Positions 36,492-44,307 of a stretch of DNA of 64,000 bases are shown piece by piece (position 1 is the first letter of the stretch; each line of letters starts with the position of its first letter). The stretch covers positions 310,001 to 374,000 of the forward strand of contig JAWKYW010000001.1 of NCBI GenBank assembly GCA_041396245.1. Reading direction: 5' to 3'. The notes under the pieces are model-generated. The model did not search any database, was not told the origin of the DNA, and worked only from the letters and a program-made list of their open reading frames with translations. This DNA is from Desulfobacillus sp041396245 (GTDB taxonomy: Bacteria > Pseudomonadota > Gammaproteobacteria > Burkholderiales > Rhodocyclaceae). Made by a program: the position numbers and the translations under genes.

Positions 36492-36505
36492 AATGTCCTG
36501 GACAA
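36492..36505. promoter_or_regulatory. Palindromic operator O1 (AATGTCCTGGACAA)
   Basis: 14 bp, itself a dyad (TGTCC/GGACA). It is the exact reverse complement of the site at 36556-36569. On the plus strand it contains TGGACA, which with TAATAT 17 bases later (36522-36527) would be the litR promoter, so binding should block litR. On the minus strand it lies in the early leader of the operon. Confidence 0.75.
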
Positions 36506-36522
36506 GAATTGAACTTGAGGCT

Positions 36523-36551
36523 AATATAGGCATCAGAACTTCACTTGTCAA
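36523..36551 (-). promoter_or_regulatory. Sigma-70 promoter of the ten-gene operon
   Basis: Minus strand: consensus -35 TTGACA (36551-36546), 17-base spacer, -10 TATATT (36528-36523). The -35 lies within a further dyad, ACTTGTCAAGT (36543-36553). A strong core promoter embedded in dyads fits a gene set held off by a repressor until a signal arrives. Confidence 0.8.
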
Positions 36552-36555
36552 GTAT

Positions 36556-36569
36556 TTGTCCAGGACATT
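36556..36569. promoter_or_regulatory. Palindromic operator O2 (TTGTCCAGGACATT)
   Basis: Exact inverted copy of the site at 36492-36505, 50 bases away, just upstream of the operon's -35 and one base from the litR start codon. AGGA within it may also serve as the litR ribosome-binding site. Two identical outward operators flanking divergent promoters suit the tetrameric LitR/CarH regulators. Confidence 0.75.
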
Positions 36570-36570
36570 T

Positions 36571-37476
36571 ATGAACAAAACGCTGATGAACATTGCGGCC
36601 GTCGAACGCGAGACGGGTTTGGGCAAGGACACCCTGAGGGTCTGGGAGCGTCGCTACGGCTTTCCCCGGCCCGAGCGGGACCAGCACGGCGAGCGTGCCT
36701 ATCCCCTCGAACAGGTTGAAAAGCTTCGTTTAATCAAGCGACTGATGGGGCAGGGCTGGCGTCCGGGGCGGCTCCTGGCGAAGCCGGACGAAGAACTGGC
36801 AGCCCTCGCCGTGCCGGCGGAACCGTCCCCGGCCGGGGTCGCCGGCGGCAGCCTGATGCCGGCGGTGGTCGACCTCATCCGCCATCACGACATCCCGGCC
36901 CTGGGCAATGCCCTGCGGCAGGCCCTGCACCGCCACGGGCTGCAGCAGTTCGTGCTGGAAACGGTGAGCGCGCTGAATCGTGCCGTCGGCGAGGCCTGGA
37001 TGCGCGGGGAGATCCAGGTCTTCGAGGAGCACCTCTATACCGAGCAGATGCAGGCCCTGCTGCGCCAGGCCATCGGTGCGCTGCCCGCGGGAGGCGGCCG
37101 TCCGCGCGTCCTGCTCACCACCGTGCCGGAAGAGCAGCACGTCCTGGGCATCCTCATGACGGAGGCGCTGCTGACGCTGGAGGGCGCCAATTGCGTGCCG
37201 CTCGGCACGCAGACGCCGCTTGCCGACATTGCCCAGGCCGCCCAGGCGCATCAGGCCGACATCGTCGCCCTGTCGTTTTCCTCGGCGTTTCCGGCGCGGC
37301 AGGTGGTGCCGCTGCTCAAGCAGTTGCGCGGCATGCTGGCCGGCCACGTCGCGCTGTGGGCCGGCGGCGCCGGGGTGGAGCGCCTCGCCGCGCCGGAGGG
37401 CGTGCGCATGATGGTCAGCCTCGAGGCCGCGCTGGAGGGGCTGGCGCAGTGGCGGACGGCGTATCCTGCCCACTGA
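36571..37476 (+). CDS. litR: MerR-family B12-dependent photoreceptor regulator, LitR/CarH type
   Basis: 301 residues from the ATG at 36571. The MerR helix-turn-helix is MNIAAVERETGLGKDTLRVWERRYGFP. A B12-binding region follows: Trp143, nine residues, Glu153-His154 (the W-x9-EH motif that caps adenosylcobalamin in CarH) and His190 in EEQHVLG as lower cobalt ligand. Spacing agrees with Thermus CarH within one residue. In the dark such proteins form DNA-binding tetramers; light breaks the Co-C bond and releases the DNA. Divergent from the operon it should control. Confidence 0.92.
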   Translation: MNKTLMNIAAVERETGLGKDTLRVWERRYGFPRPERDQHGERAYPLEQVEKLRLIKRLMGQGWRPGRLLAKPDEELAALAVPAEPSPAGVAGGSLMPAVVDLIRHHDIPALGNALRQALHRHGLQQFVLETVSALNRAVGEAWMRGEIQVFEEHLYTEQMQALLRQAIGALPAGGGRPRVLLTTVPEEQHVLGILMTEALLTLEGANCVPLGTQTPLADIAQAAQAHQADIVALSFSSAFPARQVVPLLKQLRGMLAGHVALWAGGAGVERLAAPEGVRMMVSLEAALEGLAQWRTAYPAH

Positions 37477-37477
37477 C

Positions 37478-37540
37478 TATCTGCTGAGCGCCCCGGGCAC
37501 GCCCGGGCGCAAATCAACCCTGCCGGGCGCTCAGTGCAGC
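37478..37540. terminator. Strong bidirectional hairpin between litR and the DUF3301 gene
   Basis: CTGAGCGCCC and GGGCGCTCAG form outer arms around an inner CCCGGGC/GCCCGGG hairpin. Convergent genes flank it. There is no clear T-run, so the exact termination mode is uncertain. Confidence 0.6.
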
Positions 37541-37872
37541 ATCAGGCCGGAGGGCGCCGGCCGCGGGCCGACGTGGAGGACGAGGACGCGGTGGCCGAGC
37601 ATGACCACGCTGCCGCGGCGACGGTTGTCGCCGGTGTCGCTGTATTCGAAGGCATAGACGCGCCGCAGCAGCAGGCGGCCCTCCTCGTTGCGCTCCGGCC
37701 TCATGCCGGCGCTGGCGACGGTGTCGTCGAGCAGCTGCAGGCCTTCCGATTCACAGGCGCTGCGGGCGGCGGCGATGCCGATGTCCCGCGCCTTGAGGCT
37801 GTCCAGCCAGAGCCAGGCGCCGCCGGCCAGCACGAGCAGGCCGAACAGTTCCGGCAGGGGCCAGCCGTTCAT
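37531..37872 (-). CDS. DUF3301 family membrane-anchored protein
   Basis: 113 residues from the ATG at 37872. An N-terminal helix (LFGLLVLAGGAWLWLDSL) is followed by the DUF3301 core: ARSACESEGLQLLDDTVASAGMRPERNEEGRLLLRRVYAFEYSDTG. Function unknown. Four-base overlap with the upstream gene. Confidence 0.88.
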   Translation of the reverse strand: MNGWPLPELFGLLVLAGGAWLWLDSLKARDIGIAAARSACESEGLQLLDDTVASAGMRPERNEEGRLLLRRVYAFEYSDTGDNRRRGSVVMLGHRVLVLHVGPRPAPSGLMLH

Positions 37873-38090
37873 CGGTTGGAATTCAGCACCAGCCTCGCCT
37901 TGCTCTGGGCTTCCGCCTTGTTCTCGGCGCTGACGCGGCGGCCGAAGCCGTCGCGTTCGGCGATGCTGCGTTTCGTCGCCTCGATGCTCCTGATGCAGCG
38001 CCAGCGCTTGCCGCCCTTGGTTTCGATCTGCCGCATTTCCGCCTTCGGGTGGCGGGTGCCGCAGTGGTAGCAATAGGCCGTTTCGCTCAT
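37869..38090 (-). CDS. Small zinc-ribbon-like protein
   Basis: 73 residues. TAYCYHCGTRHPKAEMRQIET and RWRCIRSIE give a Cys-x2-Cys ... Cys pattern suggesting a zinc site; the tail is basic (RLVLNSNR). No function assigned. Confidence 0.7.
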   Translation of the reverse strand: MSETAYCYHCGTRHPKAEMRQIETKGGKRWRCIRSIEATKRSIAERDGFGRRVSAENKAEAQSKARLVLNSNR

Positions 38091-38114
38091 CGATGCCTTT
38101 CCGGTCGCGGCGGA

Positions 38115-38351
38115 TCAGCCTTCGTACTTGAACGACATCGACACGCGCGCCCGGTAGGCGACCACCTTGCCCGACTTGTCGATCTTCATGTCCAGCTTGG
38201 TGATCTCGGCCACGCGCAGGTCGCGCAGGGTCTTGGCCGCCGTCTCGACGGCGGCGCGGGCGGCATCCTCCCAGGACGTCGGGCTCGAGCCGACCACTTC
38301 GAGAATCTTGTAGACGGCATCCGTGGATTTTTTCGTCGATTTCTTGGCCAT
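38115..38351 (-). CDS. Dodecin family flavoprotein
   Basis: 78 residues: VYKILEVVGSSPTSWEDAARAAVETAAKTLRDLRVAEI and VVAYRARVSMSFKYEG, the full dodecin pattern. Dodecins form hollow dodecamers that store or buffer FMN or riboflavin and quench flavin photochemistry. An extra Lys/Ser/Thr-rich N-terminus is present. Its closeness to the light-linked operon may or may not be meaningful. Confidence 0.93.
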   Translation of the reverse strand: MAKKSTKKSTDAVYKILEVVGSSPTSWEDAARAAVETAAKTLRDLRVAEITKLDMKIDKSGKVVAYRARVSMSFKYEG

Positions 38352-38514
38352 GGGAGTCTCCTGATGTGTTGATGGCAGGGTGAACCGGCGCCTTGCGCGC
38401 CGTCATCGACATCATAGCCCTTTTGGCCGGTTTCAGGCAGGAACGCCCCTGCAGGCTTTGCCGGAACAGGCGGCCTGGCCGCATGGCGGCACGCGCTGCG
38501 GGTATCCTGTGGCC

Positions 38515-39438
38515 ATGACCCTGAGCAGCACACCCGCGTTTCGCTTTCTGACCGGCCTCTACGAGCCGTCCGCCGTCCAGCAGCTGACCGACGGGCGTTT
38601 CCTCGTTCTCGAAGACGAGAAGGCACGACCGTTCAGCCTGGTCACGATCGGCCCCGATGGTACGGCCGCAAGCGTGCCGCTGCGCCCGGCGCCGCCGGAA
38701 TCCGCCAAGGTTTTCAGGAAGCTGAACGATCTCGAAGGCATCGCCCTCTGCCGGGCGGGGCATATCTACGCCATCACTTCGCATTCGCGCGATGGCGACG
38801 GTGACGAGAAGGCGTCCCGCGAAAGACTGCTCCGCTTCCGCATCGAAGGGGATCGCGTGGTGGCGCCGATGGTGTCGAAGGCGCTCAAGCCGGCCCTGCT
38901 GGCGGCGCATCCCGGGCTGGCCGCCGCAGCGGAGATTCGCGATGTCAAGGCCGGCGGCGGGCTGAACATCGAGGCGCTCGACTTCAGTCCCGACGCGCGG
39001 CGTCTGCTGATCGGCTTTCGCAGCCCTTTGCTCGGCAACCTGGCCCTCGTCGCCTGCGTCGAGAATCCCGCGGCGATCTTCGACTCGGGCGAGGCGCCGC
39101 GCATCTCGGCCAGGCTGGAGACCCTGGACCTCGGCGGCAACGGCATACGCGGCATGTCCTGGTTTCCCTGCCTCGACGGATACCTCGTCATCGGCGGGCC
39201 GGTCGCGCGCGAACCCGTTCAATTCCAGCTCTGGTTCTGGAGCGGCCGTCCCGGTGCGCCGGCACGCCGCGTCACGATTCCCGGCCTGCCGGGCCTGGAA
39301 AGGGCCGAGGGGATCTGTCCGGCGGTGATCGATGGCCGCCAGTGGATCGTGGTCGTCAGCGATGACGGTAACCGGAAGGAAGGACGCTTTGCCCGCTTCC
39401 TGCTGCTTGAGCCCGGGCAATTGCAGGTTGCCGCATGA
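38515..39438 (+). CDS. DUF3616-like beta-propeller protein
   Basis: 307 residues from the ATG at 38515. No signal peptide. Repeating strand pattern with RFLVLEDEKARPFSLVTI, NDLEGIALCRAGHIYAITSHSRDGDGDEKASRERLLRF, LNIEALDFSPDARRLLIGFRSPL and LERAEGICPAVIDGRQWIVVVSDDG. This matches proteins annotated DUF3616, predicted phytase-like propellers with acidic metal sites. Function unknown. Confidence 0.8.
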   Translation: MTLSSTPAFRFLTGLYEPSAVQQLTDGRFLVLEDEKARPFSLVTIGPDGTAASVPLRPAPPESAKVFRKLNDLEGIALCRAGHIYAITSHSRDGDGDEKASRERLLRFRIEGDRVVAPMVSKALKPALLAAHPGLAAAAEIRDVKAGGGLNIEALDFSPDARRLLIGFRSPLLGNLALVACVENPAAIFDSGEAPRISARLETLDLGGNGIRGMSWFPCLDGYLVIGGPVAREPVQFQLWFWSGRPGAPARRVTIPGLPGLERAEGICPAVIDGRQWIVVVSDDGNRKEGRFARFLLLEPGQLQVAA

Positions 39439-39554
39439 ATCGGCTGATGCATGACTGGACGAGGGAGGTGGCCGTCTGAAGATTCACGGCCTTTCCGCCG
39501 CCACGGGCCTATACTTGAAACGCATACCCCTTCAATACGAGCAGGAGAAACACC

Positions 39555-39686
39555 ATGGCCAAGGCCCAGAAGTCCAACAAGGAAACGAAGAAGCAACCCG
39601 TGCTGACGCCGAAGGAAAAGAAGGCGGCCAAGCAGGCGAAGAAGCACGCCGGGGTTGCCACCCCGATGGTTGTCAAGGGATCCTGA
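39555..39686 (+). CDS. Short lysine-rich protein
   Basis: 43 residues, MAKAQKSNKETKKQP ... KEKKAAKQAKKHAG ... MVVKGS, preceded by an excellent AGGAG seven bases before the ATG. Highly basic and probably unstructured; might bind nucleic acid. Similar short proteins occur in other betaproteobacteria, as I recall. Confidence 0.75.
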   Translation: MAKAQKSNKETKKQPVLTPKEKKAAKQAKKHAGVATPMVVKGS

Positions 39687-39714
39687 GCCCGCGGCGAGCG
39701 GGCGAAAGTCAGTC

Positions 39715-39738
39715 CCCGCGCTACGGCGCGCGCCGCTT
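39715..39738 (+). repeat. 24-bp bipartite dispersed motif (copy D)
   Basis: AAAGTCAG, TCCCCGCGCT, ACGGCG. It covers the stop codon of the 47-residue gene on the opposite strand. Confidence 0.8.
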
Positions 39739-39864
39739 GTCCGGGAGGCCGGAGCCGGCCAGGCGCGAGCGCTGCAGGGCGATGAACTCCAGAATTCCCC
39801 AGAGCAGCGTGCTGCCCAGCGAAAGCGCCGGGTGGAAGAGGGTCCTGCCGATCAGGTCGCGCAT
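39721..39864 (-). CDS. Small hydrophobic protein, 47 residues
   Basis: Start ATG at 39864 with GGAGG five bases upstream; stop TAG at 39721. MRDLIGRTLFHPALSLGS followed by TLLWGILEFIALQRSRLAG, a possible single membrane helix, and a basic tail. No family recognised. It follows a 28-codon frame on the same strand. Confidence 0.5.
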   Translation of the reverse strand: MRDLIGRTLFHPALSLGSTLLWGILEFIALQRSRLAGSGLPDKRRAP

Positions 39865-39883
39865 GGGTCCCTCCGTTCTGAAG

Positions 39884-39970
39884 TCAATCCAGCCGCCAGC
39901 CGGCGGCCATCTCGTCGAAGAGCTTTTCGATGATGCGTTGCAGGTCGATCATCCTGACGGGTGGAAACAT
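39884..39970 (-). CDS. Possible 28-residue peptide gene
   Basis: MFPPVRMIDLQRIIEKLFDEM then a short tail ending WRLD. The frame would form an amphipathic helix. GAGGAG lies ten bases upstream. It directly precedes the 47-residue gene, and the two may be a peptide pair. Weak evidence on its own. Confidence 0.35.
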   Translation of the reverse strand: MFPPVRMIDLQRIIEKLFDEMAAGWRLD

Positions 39971-40082
39971 GGCCGGGCAACTCCTCGCAACGATGGCATG
40001 GCAAAGCTAACAGGCGGACGTTAAGCCCGCGTTACGGAATTGCGACCTTTCGTGCGGTAGCAGCCGGCCCGGCGGCCGGGGT

Positions 40083-41141
40083 ATGCTTTGCGGCTACGGT
40101 TTTTCCGCCACGATCGTGTCCCCATCCGCATTTACCGAGCTGGCCGAGCTTGAACGCATCATCGAAGCGGGCGCCGCCCACCTCGAGGCGCGATCGATGT
40201 GCGAGGTGGCGGTCGGCGAGCGGCGCTTTCCCGTCCATGTCGTAACGCTGGGCAATCCCGATCCGGCCGTGCCCGCCGTCGGCTACTTCGGCGGCTTCCA
40301 CGGCCTCGAACGCATCGGCGCCGAGGTCGTCCTCGTCTACCTGCGCAGCCTGGTGATGCGCCTGCGCTGGGACAGCGTGCTGCACAGGCAGCTGGAGTCC
40401 CTGCGGCTGGTCTTCATGCCGCTGGTCAACCCGGGGGGCGTCTTCCGCGGCACCCGCGCCAACCCGAACGGCGTCGACCTCATGCGCAACGCGCCGCTGG
40501 AATCGGCCGAGCGCGTGCCCTTCATGATCGGCGGCCAGCGCCTCAGCGCCGGGCTGCCCTGGTACCGCGGGCCGGCCGGCGCCGCGATGGAAGCCGAGAA
40601 TCAGGCCGTCTGCCGCGTCGTCGAAGAGGAGCTGCAGGCGCACGCGTTCAGCCTCACCGTCGACTGCCATTCCGGCTTCGGCCTGCACGACCGCATCTGG
40701 TTTCCCTACGCCCACAGCGCGCTGCCGTTCGCCCACCTGGCCGAGATCCACGCCCTCAAGGAAATCCACGAGCAGACCTGCGCCCACCACAACTACCTGT
40801 TCGAGCCGCAGAGCCGGCAATACCTGGCGCACGGCGACCTCTGGGACCACCTCAGCCGCGAGGCGGCCGCCCGGCCGGAGCGTGTCTTCCTGCCGCTGAC
40901 GCTGGAGATGGGGTCGTGGCTGTGGGTGAAGAAAAACCCGCGCCAGATCTTCTCGCGCCAGGGCATCTTCAATCCGCTGATCGAGCACCGCCAGCAGCGC
41001 GTGCTGCGCCGCCACCTCGCCTGGCTCGACTTCACCGCCCGCGCCGCCGCCGGCTGGCGCAACTGGCTGCCCGCCGGCGCCGAGCGCGAACGCCACCGCG
41101 AAAGGGCCCTCGACCTCTGGTATCGGGGGGCGAAAACATGA
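40083..41141 (+). CDS. M14-family zinc carboxypeptidase-like protein
   Basis: 352 residues; the true start could be slightly downstream. Zinc site GGFHGLERIGAEVV (His-x-x-Glu) with the late DCHSGFGLHD His; NPGGVFRGTRANPNGVDLMRN gives the substrate-binding Asn-Arg; TLEMGSW carries the catalytic Glu. Cytoplasmic, no signal peptide. Substrate may be a peptide or amino-acid conjugate. Four-base overlap with the next gene. Confidence 0.88.
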   Translation: MLCGYGFSATIVSPSAFTELAELERIIEAGAAHLEARSMCEVAVGERRFPVHVVTLGNPDPAVPAVGYFGGFHGLERIGAEVVLVYLRSLVMRLRWDSVLHRQLESLRLVFMPLVNPGGVFRGTRANPNGVDLMRNAPLESAERVPFMIGGQRLSAGLPWYRGPAGAAMEAENQAVCRVVEEELQAHAFSLTVDCHSGFGLHDRIWFPYAHSALPFAHLAEIHALKEIHEQTCAHHNYLFEPQSRQYLAHGDLWDHLSREAAARPERVFLPLTLEMGSWLWVKKNPRQIFSRQGIFNPLIEHRQQRVLRRHLAWLDFTARAAAGWRNWLPAGAERERHRERALDLWYRGAKT

Positions 41142-41911
41142 CGGCGTGGATATTCCTGCGCGGCCTTACCCGCGAGCGCCGGCACTGGGGGGATTTCCCC
41201 GCGGTCTTTCGCGAAGCGATCCCCGCCGCCGAGATCGTCGCGCCGGACCTGCCCGGCAACGGCACCCTGAACGCACTGCGCAGCCCGGCCGCCATCGGCG
41301 CCATGGTCGAGCACTGCCGCAATGCGTTGCGGGAGCAGGGCGTCCGCCCGCCATACTTTCTCCTGGCGATGTCGCTGGGAGCGATGGTGGCCGTCGAATG
41401 GGCCGCGCGCCATCCGGAAGAGTTGCGCGGCTGCGTCCTCATCGGCACCAGCTTCGGCGGCATCAGCCCCTTCCACCAGCGCCTGCGACCGCGCAACTAC
41501 GCGACCCTGCTCGGCCTGGCCCTGCCCGGGATGAACGATGCCGCACGCGAAGCCGCCGTCCTGCGCCTCACCAGTAATCTGGCCGAAAACCGCGACAGGA
41601 TCGTGCGGGACTGGAGCGCCTGGCGGCGCGAGCATCCGGTCTCGCGCGCCAACGCGCTGCGCCAGTTGTGGGCCGCGGCGCGCTACCGACTGCCGGCGCA
41701 GCGGCCCGCCGTGCCCATGCTGGTGCTCGCCGGCGCCGGTGACAGCCTGGTCGACCCGGCCTGCTCGCGCGAGCTCGCACGCCGCTGGCAGACCGGTTAT
41801 GCCGAGCACCCCGCCGCCGGCCACGACCTCCCGCTCGACGACGGCGCCTGGGTCGCGCGGCAGGTGCGGGAATGGATGGAACGGCTGGTAGAGCGGGGCG
41901 CGGCGCCATGA
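41138..41911 (+). CDS. Alpha/beta-hydrolase
   Basis: 257 residues from the ATG at 41138. WIFLRGLTRERRHWGDF (oxyanion region), APDLPGNG, nucleophile elbow AMSLGAMVAVEWA (Ser), VLAGAGDSLVDP (Asp) and AGHDLPLDD (His). Coupled to the M14 peptidase gene. Substrate unknown. Confidence 0.87.
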   Translation: MTAWIFLRGLTRERRHWGDFPAVFREAIPAAEIVAPDLPGNGTLNALRSPAAIGAMVEHCRNALREQGVRPPYFLLAMSLGAMVAVEWAARHPEELRGCVLIGTSFGGISPFHQRLRPRNYATLLGLALPGMNDAAREAAVLRLTSNLAENRDRIVRDWSAWRREHPVSRANALRQLWAAARYRLPAQRPAVPMLVLAGAGDSLVDPACSRELARRWQTGYAEHPAAGHDLPLDDGAWVARQVREWMERLVERGAAP

Positions 41912-41954
41912 ATCCCGTCGTACAATCCCTTACCCGATTCTCTGGAGGAATACG

Positions 41955-42392
41955 ATGAAAAGTATCCGCCTCGCGATCGTCGTCGCCGCTCTCCCGGCCG
42001 CTGCGTACGCCGAAGTCCTCTCGCCCGTCGGCGCCTGGACCACCATCGACGACGAGTCCAAGAAGCCGAAGTCCGTCGTGCGCATCGTGGAAAAGGACGG
42101 CGTCTATTCCGGCATGGTCGAGAAGATCTTCGACCCGGCCAGGCAGGACTCGAAATGCGAAGAATGCGCCGGCGACGACCCGCGCAAGGGCCAGCCGGTG
42201 ATCGGCATGACCATCCTCACCGGCCTGAAGCCGGACGGCGACAACGTCTACGCCGGCGGCACCATCCTCGATCCCGCCAACGGCAAGACCTACAACGCGA
42301 AAGTGACCGTCATCGAGGGCGGCAAGAAACTGGAGATGCGCGGCTCGGTGCTCTTCATCGGCCGCACGCAGACGTGGGTGCGGGCGGACTGA
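41955..42392 (+). CDS. DUF2147 family exported protein
   Basis: 145 residues. Signal peptide MKSIRLAIVVAALPAAAYA. The mature part has SPVGAWTTIDDESKKPKSVVRIVEKDGVYSGMVEKIF, CEECAGDDPRKGQPVIGMTIL, GGTILDPANGKTYNAKV and the C-terminal MRGSVLFIGRTQTWVR, the family pattern of a small periplasmic barrel. Role unknown. Good GGAGGAA site upstream. Confidence 0.92.
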   Translation: MKSIRLAIVVAALPAAAYAEVLSPVGAWTTIDDESKKPKSVVRIVEKDGVYSGMVEKIFDPARQDSKCEECAGDDPRKGQPVIGMTILTGLKPDGDNVYAGGTILDPANGKTYNAKVTVIEGGKKLEMRGSVLFIGRTQTWVRAD

Positions 42393-42415
42393 AAGTCAGC
42401 CTCCGCGATACGGCG
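42392..42415 (+). repeat. 24-bp bipartite dispersed motif (copy E)
   Basis: AAAGTCAG, CCTCCGCGAT, ACGGCG, directly following the DUF2147 stop codon. Confidence 0.8.
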
Positions 42416-42422
42416 GGTTTTC

Positions 42423-42445
42423 CCCTCTCCCCGCCGGGGAGAGGG
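42423..42445. terminator. GC-rich hairpin downstream of the DUF2147 gene
   Basis: CCCTCTCCCC, loop GCC, GGGGAGAGGG: a perfect ten-base stem. No T-run follows. This CCCTCTCCC/GGGAGAGGG palindrome is widespread in environmental proteobacteria. It also ends the gap before the pseudogene. Confidence 0.6.
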
Positions 42446-42462
42446 CAGGGTGAGGGGGCGGG

Positions 42463-42662
42463 TCAGACCTTCTTCAGAAAGCACGCCTTCAGCATGAAGC
42501 TGCCGGCATCCATCTTGCAATCCACCTCGTGGTCGCCGCTGCCTCTTCCTCCACGCCCGCCGCCACCATCGGCCACTCATGGCCGCAATCGGCGCAAACA
42601 TGGTTGGCGCCGTCCTGATAGATTTCCATGGCGCATTGGGGGCAGGGCGGGGTGGTGGGCAT
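42463..42662 (-). pseudogene. PhnA/YjdM-family zinc-ribbon gene with internal deletion and frameshift
   Basis: From the ATG at 42662 the start is intact: MPTTPPCPQCAMEIYQDGAN HVCADCGHEWP, the YjdM zinc ribbon. The frame then leaves the family. Another frame over 42463 to ~42530 gives GDHEVDCKMDAGSFMLKACF LKKV and a stop, the expected YjdM C-terminus. About 45 middle residues are missing, so the gene is broken. It lies directly beside the restriction-modification island. Confidence 0.85.
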
Positions 42663-42852
42663 GACGAGGTCCAGGGTGTGTTTAGGGTTGCAAGGGTATC
42701 CGTAACGGTGCGGGATCGGCAACTGGCAAAAAATCAGTCTCCGAAGCTGTTGCTCAAGGCGCGGGTGCGAAGGCGGCAATGTCCGCCTTTGTTCATCGGG
42801 GGTATTCCAGTAGAGTATCGGCTTTGGCGCGCTCGCCCGGAACATAACCTCC
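42663..42852. other. Intergenic region upstream of the hsd operon
   Basis: 190 bases. I see a weak relative of the dispersed motif (AAAATCAGTCTCCG at 42731) and no convincing promoter or hairpin. Confidence 0.5.
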
Positions 42853-44307
42853 ATGTTTGAACAAGCCTTCAAGAACATCGACAACGACCTGCGCAACGAA
42901 GCGGGCTGCACCACGGAACTCGACTACACCGAACAGACCTCCTGGCTGCTGTTCCTCAAGTACCTCGACGGGCTGGAACAGGACAAGGCGATGGAGGCCG
43001 AACTGGAGGGGAAGAAGTACGCCTTCATCCTCGACGAACCCTACCGCTGGTCATCCTGGGCCGCGCCCAGGGACAAGGACGGCAAGCGCGACCACAACAA
43101 GGCGCAGACCGGCGACGACCTGCGCGAATTCGTGGATCGCAAGCTGTTCCCTTACCTGCACGGCTTCAAGCAGAAGGCCAGCGGCCCGAACACCATCGAA
43201 TACAAAATCGGCGAGATCTTCGGCGAGATCAAGAACAAGATTCAGAGCGGCTACACCCTGCGCGAGATCATCGACCACATCGACGAACTGCGCTTCCGCT
43301 CGCAGGCCGAGAAGCATGAACTCTCGCACCTGTACGAAGCCAAGATCAAGAACATGGGCAATGCCGGGCGCAACGGCGGCGAGTACTACACCCCGCGCCC
43401 GCTGATCCGGGCCATGGTGCAGGTGGTGCAGCCCAAGGTCGGCGAACGCATCTACGACGGCGCCTGCGGCTCGGCCGGCTTTCTCTGCGAGTCCTTCGAC
43501 CACCTGCGGAGCCAACCCGGGCTGACGGCCGGCGACCTCAAGACGCTGCAGGAACGCACCTTCTACGGCAAGGAAAAGAAGCCGCTGGCCTACGTGATCG
43601 CGATCATGAACATGATCCTGCACGGCATCGAAGCGCCGAACATCATCCACACCAACACGCTGGCCGAGAACCTGGCCGACATCCAGGACAAGGACCGGAT
43701 GGACGTCATCCTCGCCAATCCGCCCTTCGGCGGCGGCGAGCGCAAGGAAGTGCAGCAGAACTTCCCCATCCGCACCGGCGAGACGGCCTTTCTGTTCCTG
43801 CAACACTTCATCAAGATGCTCAAGGCCGGCGGCCGGGCCGGCGTGGTCATCAAGAACACCTTCCTGTCGAACACCGACAACGCCTCGATCAGCCTGCGCA
43901 AGCTGCTGCTCGAATCCTGCAACCTGCACACCGTCCTCGATTGCCCCGGCGGCACGTTTCAGGGCGCGGGTGTGAAAACGGTGGTGCTGTTCTTCGAGAA
44001 GGGCACACCGACGCGCAAGGTCTGGTACTACCAGCTCGACCCCGGCCGCAACCTGGGCAAGACCAACCCGCTCAACGACGCCGACCTCTCCGAGTTTGTC
44101 GAACTGCAAAAAACAAAGGCCGACACCGGGAAAAGCTGGAGCGTCGATGCCGCAAAGATTGATACCGCGAGCTACGACCTCTCGGTGAAGAACCCGAACG
44201 GCGGCGAGGCGGTCATCCACCGCATCCCGCAGGACATCATGGACGAGATTGCAGCGCTGGACGCCGAGAGTGCGGAAGTGCTGGCGAATATCAGGGCACT
44301 GTTATGA
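42853..44307 (+). CDS. hsdM: Type I restriction-modification DNA methylase subunit
   Basis: 484 residues. N-terminal HsdM_N helices, then N6-adenine methylase motifs: SAM site IYDGACGSAGFLCES (~residue 200) and catalytic ILANPPFGG (Asn-Pro-Pro-Phe, ~residue 286). It methylates adenine in the HsdS-defined target. Overlaps hsdS by four bases, so one operon: hsdM, hsdS, DUF262, unknown, hsdR. Confidence 0.96.
   Translation: MFEQAFKNIDNDLRNEAGCTTELDYTEQTSWLLFLKYLDGLEQDKAMEAELEGKKYAFILDEPYRWSSWAAPRDKDGKRDHNKAQTGDDLREFVDRKLFPYLHGFKQKASGPNTIEYKIGEIFGEIKNKIQSGYTLREIIDHIDELRFRSQAEKHELSHLYEAKIKNMGNAGRNGGEYYTPRPLIRAMVQVVQPKVGERIYDGACGSAGFLCESFDHLRSQPGLTAGDLKTLQERTFYGKEKKPLAYVIAIMNMILHGIEAPNIIHTNTLAENLADIQDKDRMDVILANPPFGGGERKEVQQNFPIRTGETAFLFLQHFIKMLKAGGRAGVVIKNTFLSNTDNASISLRKLLLESCNLHTVLDCPGGTFQGAGVKTVVLFFEKGTPTRKVWYYQLDPGRNLGKTNPLNDADLSEFVELQKTKADTGKSWSVDAAKIDTASYDLSVKNPNGGEAVIHRIPQDIMDEIAALDAESAEVLANIRALL

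Noticed and set aside
37531..39420. 629-residue leftward frame as one gene
   Set aside because: Only its last 113 codons are real (DUF3301); the rest crosses the dodecin, zinc-ribbon and DUF3616 genes in wrong frames.
41955..42392. DUF2147 protein as part of the restriction island
   Set aside because: Normal GC and codon use, own signal peptide and terminator; belongs to the flanking chromosome.
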